A stretch of DNA of 7,613 bases from Armatimonadota bacterium (GTDB lineage: Bacteria; Armatimonadota; Hebobacteria; CAIYQO01). Positions 1 to 5,412 of the stretch are shown piece after piece; positions within the stretch are counted from its first letter, which is position 1, and the number at the start of each line of letters is the position of its first letter. Position numbers and translations under genes: made by a program. The notes under the pieces are model-generated. The model was given only the letters and a program-made list of their open reading frames with translations. It ran no database searches and was not told where the DNA came from. The DNA lies in the NCBI GenBank assembly GCA_022708765.1, contig JAKIYB010000205.1, positions 1 through 7,613 on the forward strand. The letters are read 5' to 3'.

Positions 1-100
1 CCTGCTGCGCGAGGGGCCGCCGATGGCGCGCGTGGACGCGGTGTCCCGCGCGCTGATGCCCGCCACCGGCGAGTTCGCCGATTTTGAGCTTCGCCGATAA
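1..100 (+). CDS. acyP: Acylphosphatase, C-terminal fragment (5' end outside window)
   Basis: Only the last 32 residues are visible, read in the frame starting at base 2 and ending at TAA 98-100. The peptide contains LLREGPPMARVDAV and then GEFADFELRR. This matches the end of small acylphosphatases: the helix followed by a GPP-x-A-x-V-x-x-V segment, then a final strand of the form GEF-x-x-F-E-I/L-R-R. Acylphosphatases are roughly 90-residue cytoplasmic enzymes that hydrolyse acyl phosphates. The catalytic Arg and Asn lie upstream, outside the window, so activity cannot be judged. The gene ends 68 bp before murE on the same strand. A HypF-type protein also carries an acylphosphatase domain, but there the domain is N-terminal, so a stop here favours the stand-alone enzyme. 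The call rests on a short stretch. Confidence 0.6.
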   Translation, partial: LLREGPPMARVDAVSRALMPATGEFADFELRR

Positions 101-120
101 CCGAAATGTCACGCGCGAGG

Positions 121-150
121 GCAACATGCCGCGCGCGTTTCCGCGCATAA
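121..150 (+). promoter_or_regulatory. Weak candidate promoter for murE
   Basis: A CATAAT hexamer at 145-150 resembles a -10 box (five of six to TATAAT). GCAACA at 121-126, 18 bp upstream, matches three of six bases of a -35 box. Transcription would begin near 157, just before the AGGA at 157-160 that sits 8 bases ahead of the ATG at 169. The spacing is plausible but the -35 is poor. Read-through from the acylphosphatase gene is equally possible. Confidence 0.2.
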
Positions 151-168
151 TACGTCAGGAAGAACAGG

Positions 169-1575
169 ATGAGGATCATGCCACAGCTTCAGACACTGGC
201 GAACGTGTATCCCGTCACGCTCATCGGCGACGGCGCCGTTGAGGTGACCGGCGTCGCTTACGATTCCCGCCGGGTGCGGCCGGGCGATCTCTTCGCCTGT
301 TTCCCGGTGGGAACGAAGCATGGCCACGACTTCATCCCGCAGGCGCTGGCGGCGGAGCTGCACGGCCGTCCCGCCGATGCGCTTACCCTCATCGGCGTCA
401 CCGGCACGAACGGGAAGACCACCACCACCACGCTGCTGCGCGCGATGCTGGCGGAGGCCGGCCTGCGCACCGGGCTCATCGGCACGCTGAAGTATCAGAT
501 CGGCGACGAAGTGCTGCCCGCGCCGAACACCACCCCCTTCGGTCCTGACCTGCATGCGCTGCTGGCGCGCATGCGCGCCAACGGCGTCACCCACGTGGTG
601 ATGGAGGTGTCGTCACATGCCCTTAGCCTGCATCGCGTGGCGGGCTGCCGCTTCCGCGCCGCCGCCTTCACCAACCTCACCCAGGACCACCTGGATTACC
701 ACGGGACCATCGAGGCCTACCGCGAGGCGAAGATCAGCCTCTTCGCCGATCCGCGCTATCAGCCCGAAGAGGGGATGATCAGCGTGCTGAACGCCGACGA
801 CCCAGGTTGCGACATTTTCGCCGCCCGCGCGCTGGGACCGGTGCGGAGCTTTGGGCTGGCCGCGGGTGATTACGCGGCCGCTGATCTCGTCATGCGCCCG
901 GATGGCAGTACCTTCACGCTGCGACATCCCGATGGCGAGACGTCGGTGACGCTGCAACTCGTCGGCTCTTTCAACGTCTCCAACGCCCTCTGCGCGCTGG
1001 CGTTGGCGCTGGAGATGGACGTGGCGCCGGAGGCGGCCGCCCGCGCGCTGGCGGGGGTGCCGCCGGTGGACGGCCGCTTCCAGCGCGTGCCGTCGGCGCC
1101 GGACCAGCCGGCGGTGGTGGTGGATTACGCGCATACCCCGGATGGATTAGATAAAGTGCTGGCCACCGCGCATGAAATCGCGCCGGACCGGGTGGTGGCC
1201 GTCTTCGGCTGCGGCGGCGACCGCGACCCCGGCAAGCGCCCGCAAATGGCCGCCATTGCCGCGAAGTGGGCGCGCGACATCGTCGTCACCAGCGACAACC
1301 CGCGTACCGAAGACCCGCTGCGCATCATTGACATGATCATGGCCGGCTTCACTGCGGAGGATCGCGCCCGGGTGACCGTCGAGCCGGACCGCGCCGCCGC
1401 CATTCGCCTGGCCATCCACCGCGCCCGCCCCGGCGACCTCGTGGTCCTGGCGGGCAAGGGGCACGAGACGTACCAGCTCTTTAAGGACCATACCATCCAT
1501 TTCGACGATCGGGAGGAAGCCGCGCGCGCGCTGGCCGACTATGCCGGCGCCGCCAAATGTCATGATCACGCCTGA
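169..1575 (+). CDS. murE: UDP-N-acetylmuramoyl-tripeptide synthetase, meso-DAP-adding type
   Basis: This is a cytoplasmic ATP-dependent ligase that adds the third amino acid of the peptidoglycan stem to UDP-MurNAc-L-Ala-D-Glu. Visible motifs: the N-domain AYDSRRVRPGDLF segment; the P-loop GVTGTNGKTT with Lys83; NTTPFGPDLH; MEVSSHAL; the FTNLTQDHLDYHG signature; Lys188 in YREAKISLF, the position of the carbamylated lysine; VDYAHTPD; FGCGGDRDPGKRP; DNPR at 376-379, the signature of meso-diaminopimelate specificity; and a late GKGHE. The product is 468 residues; E. coli MurE has 495. The loss is local: only 16 residues separate IPQA from GVTGTNGKTT, whereas E. coli has about 56. The last part of the UDP-binding N-domain is therefore missing or much reduced. 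The ATG at 169 has AGGA 8 bases upstream; the ATG at 178 is an in-frame alternative. The histidine kinase follows directly. Identity is very secure; the effect of the shortened N-domain is unknown. Confidence 0.96.
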   Translation: MRIMPQLQTLANVYPVTLIGDGAVEVTGVAYDSRRVRPGDLFACFPVGTKHGHDFIPQALAAELHGRPADALTLIGVTGTNGKTTTTTLLRAMLAEAGLRTGLIGTLKYQIGDEVLPAPNTTPFGPDLHALLARMRANGVTHVVMEVSSHALSLHRVAGCRFRAAAFTNLTQDHLDYHGTIEAYREAKISLFADPRYQPEEGMISVLNADDPGCDIFAARALGPVRSFGLAAGDYAAADLVMRPDGSTFTLRHPDGETSVTLQLVGSFNVSNALCALALALEMDVAPEAAARALAGVPPVDGRFQRVPSAPDQPAVVVDYAHTPDGLDKVLATAHEIAPDRVVAVFGCGGDRDPGKRPQMAAIAAKWARDIVVTSDNPRTEDPLRIIDMIMAGFTAEDRARVTVEPDRAAAIRLAIHRARPGDLVVLAGKGHETYQLFKDHTIHFDDREEAARALADYAGAAKCHDHA

Positions 1576-3322
1576 CGAACCCGGCTCGCATACGCGCGGC
1601 ATGCCCCTGCGACGGCGATTGCTGATTTCCTCGCTGCTGGGCGCGGTGCCCTTGATCCTGCTGGGGGCGATCCTGCTCGTCATCTACTACCGCGATGCGC
1701 GCGAAAACGTGCTCGATCAGAATCTCGCTCTTGCGCGCGTCGGCGCGACCTATGTGCGGGGATGGGTGGAAGGTAACTTGCGCACCCTCCACACGCTGGC
1801 CGGCGCCAACGAGACGGTAACGGGTTCAATCGCGGAGAAACAAACACTCGTGGAACGCCAACTGCGCCTGCAGGAAGACTGGGAGAGCCTGTTTATCGTC
1901 GGTCCTCGCGGCGAGGTGATCGCCACTACCGACCGACAGCTCATCGGGGGGAATGTCGCGGAGCGTCCCTACTTTTCGCAAAGCCGACAGACCAATGCTC
2001 CCGTCGTCACGAATCTGTTAGCCAGCCTGGGTACCGGGAATCCCGTGGTGATCTTTTCCTACCCCATCATGCGAGAGGGACGGTTCGCCGGCGTGGTGGG
2101 AGCCGTGGTCCCCTCACGGGAATTGACGGTCTCTTTTCAACAGCTTGACCTTCCTGATGAAACCATCATCGCGCTGCTGGGCAGCGACCACCGGCTTATC
2201 GCGCGCACGGATACCCCTGAATCACGAATTGGAGAGCAGGTCTACGGTTCGGAAGACCCATTCATCTTCTCCGGTCGCGCGGGACGTATCGTCGCGACCA
2301 GCCCCTTCACCGGTGAGCGTATGCTCGTCGGCTACATGCCGGTGCGCGGCACGCCGTGGACGCTGGTGATCGCCACGCCGCTGGTGATGGTGCTGGCGCC
2401 CGTTTCACGCACGCTGGCACTCTTCCTGGCGCTCACCTTCATAGTGCTGGTGCTCACCATCATCTGGTCGCTCTATTCGGCGGGGTACCTGAGCCGGCAG
2501 ATCGCTGGACTGGCCGCCGGCGCGCGCGAGATCGGACTGGGCAATTTCCAGACACGCGTGCAGGGTCACGGCGGGCCGGAGCTTGAACAGTTGGCGCAGT
2601 CCATCAATATGATGGCGGCAAACTTGGCGGTGATTGACCGGCTGAAGGCTGACCTGCTCAGCATGGTCTCTCACGAACTGAAGACACCGCTGACCACTAT
2701 CCGCGGTACGCTGGAAATGCTCACCGCGGGCGTAATTTCGCCGGATGATCCTCGCACGGTGGACCTGCTGCGGATGGCTGAACGGCAGGCGCTGCGCCTG
2801 CAGGATCAGATTGAAAATCTGCTGAGCGCCGCGCGCGAGGAAGCCGGCGCGCTGGAAGTGGCGCCGCGTGCCGTGCCGGTGAGCGCCATCGTGCAGGCCG
2901 CTGTCGTCCAGTTTGCCGATCCCGCCCGGGAACGCGGCCTTGCCCTCACCGTGGAGATGCCGGAGGAGCTGCGCGTGCGGGCGGAAGCGCCGAAAGTGGC
3001 GCTGGCGCTGAACAACCTCATAGATAACGCCATCAAGTTCACCGAAACGGGCGGTATTACCGTGCGCGTCACCCGGGATGACGGTCAGGCCATCATCGCG
3101 GTGACCGATACCGGTATGGGATTAACCCCCGAAGTGCGGAGCCATCTCTTCGAACGCTTTTATCAGGCGGAATCGCTGCTCACCCGCCGTGCCGGCGGCA
3201 GTGGCCTCGGGCTGTATATCGTCCGCGCCGTTGCCGAAGCGCACGGTGGCCGCGCCTTTGCCGAGAGCGCGGGGCCGGGCAAGGGCAGCACTTTCGGTTT
3301 CACGCTGCCGCTGGCGGAGTGA
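1541..3322 (+). CDS. Membrane sensor histidine kinase (Cache-HAMP-HisKA-HATPase_c)
   Basis: Numbered from the ATG at 1541, the 593-residue product has a membrane segment at about 26-48, an extracytoplasmic region at about 50-270, a second membrane segment at about 291-311, HAMP at about 313-365, HisKA, and HATPase_c. The outer domain looks like a double Cache ligand sensor: it contains FIVGPRGEVIATT, ERPYF at 141-145 and a later VVGAVVPSREL strand. The phosphoacceptor is His378 in SMVSHELKTPLTT. The ATPase shows the N box NNLIDNA (491-497), G1 DTGMG (523-527), F box LFERFYQAE and G2 GGSGLGL (552-558), so it should be active. The start is uncertain: ATG 1541 and ATG 1562 overlap the murE end by 35 and 14 bases, while ATG 1601 begins 26 bases after the stop and immediately precedes RRRLL and the first membrane helix. 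None has a good ribosome binding site. The overlap or tight spacing suggests co-transcription with murE. No response regulator is in view. The ligand cannot be told from sequence. Confidence 0.93.
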   Translation: MPAPPNVMITPDEPGSHTRGMPLRRRLLISSLLGAVPLILLGAILLVIYYRDARENVLDQNLALARVGATYVRGWVEGNLRTLHTLAGANETVTGSIAEKQTLVERQLRLQEDWESLFIVGPRGEVIATTDRQLIGGNVAERPYFSQSRQTNAPVVTNLLASLGTGNPVVIFSYPIMREGRFAGVVGAVVPSRELTVSFQQLDLPDETIIALLGSDHRLIARTDTPESRIGEQVYGSEDPFIFSGRAGRIVATSPFTGERMLVGYMPVRGTPWTLVIATPLVMVLAPVSRTLALFLALTFIVLVLTIIWSLYSAGYLSRQIAGLAAGAREIGLGNFQTRVQGHGGPELEQLAQSINMMAANLAVIDRLKADLLSMVSHELKTPLTTIRGTLEMLTAGVISPDDPRTVDLLRMAERQALRLQDQIENLLSAAREEAGALEVAPRAVPVSAIVQAAVVQFADPARERGLALTVEMPEELRVRAEAPKVALALNNLIDNAIKFTETGGITVRVTRDDGQAIIAVTDTGMGLTPEVRSHLFERFYQAESLLTRRAGGSGLGLYIVRAVAEAHGGRAFAESAGPGKGSTFGFTLPLAE

Positions 3323-3393
3323 GCGCGCGCCGCCTGCCCCGATGTCACCGCGAAAAGGTTGTTAACGGTCGGTGACGAATTGTTCCCCTACTT

Positions 3394-3411
3394 CTCCGGT
3401 CAACGCCGGAG
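3394..3411 (+). other. Short hairpin upstream of the SGNH hydrolase gene
   Basis: CTCCGG (3394-3399) and CCGGAG (3406-3411) form a perfect 6-bp stem with the loop TCAACG. It ends 26 bases before the proposed ATG at 3438 and does not cover the G-rich ribosome binding site at 3425-3429. It is too short, and lacks the T run, to be a normal terminator for the preceding kinase gene. It may be a 5' leader structure or part of a dispersed repeat. The function is not known. Confidence 0.35.
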
Positions 3412-3437
3412 TGACGTGCGAAATGGGGGCAGACACC

Positions 3438-4217
3438 ATGAAACTGATCGGGATCGCCCTGCTGGGCGTGCTCTTGTTGACGGCGGGCGTCTTGGCGGCG
3501 GAAGAAGCCGCGGCGGTGGCCGCCCCGCAAACGGAGGTGAAGATGACGCGTATGGACGGACTGCTGGCGAAGCTGGCGAAGGGCGAACAGGTTACCATCG
3601 TCGCCCTGGGGGATTCCAACACGGAACTGACTTTTCACACGCGCGGGCATTTGAATTATGTCGGCCTGCTGCAGGCCGCGCTGCTGGAAAAATACGGCCC
3701 CAACCGCGTGATCATGATCAACGCCGGTTGTTGTGGCGAGGGCGCCGCCGGCGGGCTGGCGCGGCTGGACCGCGACGTACTGCGCTTTAAGCCTGACCTC
3801 GTCATCATCTGTTACTGGGACGGCCAGATGGCGCCCTTGCGGCAGATCGTCGAAAAGATTCGCGCCGCCGGCCCTACCGAGGTGCTGCTGCGCACGCCGA
3901 ACCCGATCGTCGCGCCGAATATGCCCGCCGTCACCCCGCGCGTGGCGGCGGGCAACGAATGGCCCGGCACCGGCAAGAGTGTCGTGGCGGACAGCATTCT
4001 GGCGTTGGGGGCGGAGCTTGGCGTGCCGGTGGTGGACCATTACCACGCCTGGCTGGCGGCGGACCGCGCGCATGACGGCCCGCCGGCGACGAATCCCAAC
4101 AAGCTGTGGATGCGCATGTCCGACGCCACCCACCCCGGCCCGCTCGGGCACCTGGCCTTCTACCGCGAACTCGCCCCGTATTTCGGGCTGCCCGAGAAAC
4201 TCTCCTGGGAGTTCTAA
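3438..4217 (+). CDS. Exported SGNH/GDSL-type hydrolase
   Basis: From the ATG at 3438 the product is 259 residues. GGGGG at 3425-3429 gives a Shine-Dalgarno-like site 8 bases before the start, and the protein opens with a signal-peptide-like segment, MKLIGIALLGVLLLTAGVLAAEE. A GTG at 3372 and an ATG at 3423 are upstream in-frame alternatives but would bury the signal. SGNH blocks: block I ALGDSN with nucleophile Ser60; block II INAGCCGEG, supplying the glycine; block V DATHPGPLGH with Asp229 and His232 completing the triad. Block III, normally GxND, reads CYWD at 125-128, so the usual oxyanion Asn seems to be replaced by Trp. Family members are esterases, lipases or carbohydrate deacetylases acting on the cell surface or outside it. 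The substrate cannot be named here. The gene is 115 bp downstream of the kinase on the same strand and may have its own promoter. Family membership is secure. Confidence 0.88.
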   Translation: MKLIGIALLGVLLLTAGVLAAEEAAAVAAPQTEVKMTRMDGLLAKLAKGEQVTIVALGDSNTELTFHTRGHLNYVGLLQAALLEKYGPNRVIMINAGCCGEGAAGGLARLDRDVLRFKPDLVIICYWDGQMAPLRQIVEKIRAAGPTEVLLRTPNPIVAPNMPAVTPRVAAGNEWPGTGKSVVADSILALGAELGVPVVDHYHAWLAADRAHDGPPATNPNKLWMRMSDATHPGPLGHLAFYRELAPYFGLPEKLSWEF

Positions 4218-4240
4218 CGGGTTACAGATCTCTCGCCCTT

Positions 4241-4290
4241 CCCCCTCTCCCATGATTGGCCCTGCCCCGATGAAATCGTGGGAGAGGGGG
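4241..4290. repeat. Palindromic intergenic element with a 17-bp stem
   Basis: The arms 4241-4257 and 4274-4290 pair over 17 positions with one G-T wobble. The outer 12 bp (CCCCCTCTCCCA against TGGGAGAGGGGG) are perfect, and the loop is 16 bases. The flanks continue a loose, asymmetric symmetry: pyrimidine-rich CTCTCGCCCTT on the left and GCAGGGGGTGAGGCCGAG on the right. The element starts 24 bases after the SGNH stop, between convergent genes. GGGAGAGGGG/GGGTGAGG palindromes of this style are typical of dispersed non-coding repeats in several bacterial genomes, and that is what I infer here. It may also act as a bidirectional transcription barrier, although no T tract follows on either side. 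No transposase is present. Confidence 0.65.
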
Positions 4291-4325
4291 GCAGGGGGTG
4301 AGGCCGAGCTGAGCATGCGGCAAAT

Positions 4326-4352
4326 GAGCACGCTGATGCTCTTTGATATTTA
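4326..4352 (+). terminator. Weak candidate terminator after the SGNH hydrolase gene
   Basis: GAGCA (4326-4330) pairs with TGCTC (4337-4341) around a 6-base loop and is followed by CTTTGATATTT. The stem is short and the T tract is broken, so this is only a weak intrinsic terminator for the + strand transcript. The stronger palindrome at 4241-4290 lies between the gene and this site and may do the work instead. Confidence 0.2.
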
Positions 4353-4395
4353 AGTAGCGCTCTGCTCGGTACCCGGTTGGCCTGCGCGAGCCGGT

Positions 4396-4415
4396 GCGTC
4401 CCTGCGGAGGGACGC
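4396..4415. repeat. Strong 7-bp hairpin with possible nested outer stem
   Basis: GCGTCCC (4396-4402) and GGGACGC (4409-4415) form a perfect stem with the loop TGCGGA. An outer pairing of GCGAG (4386-4390) with CTCGC (4429-4433) is possible across a region of internal mismatch, giving a longer imperfect structure. On the minus strand it lies 46 bases past the sulfurtransferase stop, so it could help end that transcript, though no T tract follows closely. It may equally be a second dispersed palindromic repeat. Confidence 0.5.
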
Positions 4416-4461
4416 CTGGCCGCATGGCCTCGCAAGGGGGTACTTCAGTGTCCGCATTCCC

Positions 4462-5304
4462 TTACGCCGCTTTCGCCTCGCCCCACGGGTCGTTGCCGAG
4501 GACCATGGGCAGGTCGAAGATGGCGGACCACTCGGTAAGGCTGGCCTGATAGAGGCGCACGCGCGGATACCCGAGCAGGTATTTCAGCACGAACCAGACG
4601 GAGGAGCCTTCGCGGCCGGTGACGCAGTAGGTGATGACCTCTTTATCGGGAGTGACGCCCTGGCGCAGGTAGCGCTCGCGCAGAGCGTCCAGCGGCAGGT
4701 AGGCGCCGTCCGGGCCGAAATCCCACAGGTAGTTGTGCAGGATGGCGCCGGGGATATGACCGCGGCGGATAGTCGGGCCTTCGGTGCCGTTATATGAGGG
4801 GCGGGTGCGGGAATCCACCAGCACGACGCCGTCATCGCCGATGCGGTCGCGCACATACGGCATGTCGGCGAAGTAATCGGCGACGAATGATGCCGGGTAC
4901 TCGGCGCGCGCGATTGCCGGAAACTGCTGGGTCAGCGGGCGGTCTTCATCATGCCAGCGCTTCATGCCGCCGTTCAGCACCGTCACGGATGGATGTCCGG
5001 TAACGGCGAGTGACCAGACGGTATAGCAGGCGCTGAGCTGATCGTCGGGATCGAAGGTGTAAGCCACCACCGGCGTCTCGCGTGTGATGCCCAGTTGTCC
5101 GAAGATGGCAGCCAGTACGTCGAGCCGGTGCATCTTGCACGGGATGCCCGCCTCGGTCATGCGCAGCGTTTCAATATGCAGAAACTGCGCCGTCGGGATG
5201 TGAAATTCCTCATAAACCGCGAAGCTGCCCCGGCAATCAAGCAGACGCAGATCATCGCGCCCCACCTGCTCCGCCAACCACGCCGTTGAGACGATGCCGT
5301 TCAT
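4462..5304 (-). CDS. Two-domain rhodanese-family sulfurtransferase
   Basis: Read from the ATG whose first base is 5304, the product is 280 residues, the usual length of thiosulfate or 3-mercaptopyruvate sulfurtransferases. GGGGGG ends 7 bases before this ATG and supports the start; the reading frame stays open to an ATG at 5367, and another ATG lies at 5310, directly against the G run. Two tandem rhodanese domains are visible. The N-terminal one (LRLLDCRG, later VTVLNGGMKRW) has Asp-rich FDPDDQ where the cysteine would be, as is normal for the inactive domain. The C-terminal one has VVLVDSRTRPSYNG, RRGHIPGA and the active loop CVTGREGS with Cys227. These cytoplasmic enzymes move a sulfane sulfur through a persulfide on the cysteine. 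The loop resembles neither the classic CRKGVT nor CGSGVT exactly, so the donor (thiosulfate or mercaptopyruvate) is left open. The gene is divergent from a PAS kinase and convergent with the SGNH gene. Confidence 0.93.
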   Translation of the reverse strand: MNGIVSTAWLAEQVGRDDLRLLDCRGSFAVYEEFHIPTAQFLHIETLRMTEAGIPCKMHRLDVLAAIFGQLGITRETPVVAYTFDPDDQLSACYTVWSLAVTGHPSVTVLNGGMKRWHDEDRPLTQQFPAIARAEYPASFVADYFADMPYVRDRIGDDGVVLVDSRTRPSYNGTEGPTIRRGHIPGAILHNYLWDFGPDGAYLPLDALRERYLRQGVTPDKEVITYCVTGREGSSVWFVLKYLLGYPRVRLYQASLTEWSAIFDLPMVLGNDPWGEAKAA

Positions 5305-5398
5305 AGACATACCCCCCGCGAAATTCTTCCCCATGTCGCGGCGCGCGAGTTCCCTGCATTGTCGCACTCACCAACAGTCACGCTTGCCCTATCCCCGT

Positions 5399-5404
5399 CA
5401 TAAT
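5399..5404 (+). promoter_or_regulatory. Candidate -10 box, possible leaderless start of the PAS kinase gene
   Basis: CATAAT lies 8 bases before the ATG at 5413, which would put the first transcribed base at or next to the start codon. This fits the absence of a Shine-Dalgarno sequence. No convincing -35 box is present at 16-18 bp upstream, so the call is weak. The same hexamer occurs ahead of murE at 145-150. Confidence 0.2.
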
Positions 5405-5412
5405 GAGCAGTG

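Larger units (their letters stand above)
4218..4461. other. Non-coding convergent intergenic region
   Basis: This 244-bp stretch separates the ends of the SGNH hydrolase (+) and the sulfurtransferase (-) genes. Open frames crossing it show no recognisable domain, and their low-complexity composition comes from the palindromes. It contains the 17-bp-stem palindrome at 4241-4290, a weak 5-bp hairpin GAGCA/TGCTC at 4326-4341 followed by an AT-rich CTTTGATATTT, and a strong 7-bp hairpin at 4396-4415. The AT-rich patch around 4340-4353 is the only one in the region. Transcripts from both sides should end here. Confidence 0.7.

Noticed and set aside
613..1134. A 173-codon minus-strand open frame antisense to murE
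   Set aside because: It overlaps the most conserved MurE motifs in another frame and has the biased composition of a shadow frame.
3345..4331. A 328-codon open frame on the minus strand antisense to the SGNH gene
   Set aside because: Its translation is Arg/His/Gln-rich with no recognisable domain, while the plus strand has a signal peptide and SGNH motifs. Long antisense frames are expected at this GC content.
4241..4433. Possible CRISPR or tandem repeat array
   Set aside because: The two palindromes differ in sequence, occur once each, and have no regular spacers.
4214..4435. Small minus-strand frames across the convergent intergenic region
   Set aside because: The proline/arginine-rich peptides simply translate the GC-rich palindromes; no ribosome binding site or domain is seen.
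5384..5404. TTGCCC and CATAAT as a paired promoter for the PAS kinase
   Set aside because: The two hexamers are only 9 bases apart, far too close for a normal sigma-70-type promoter.
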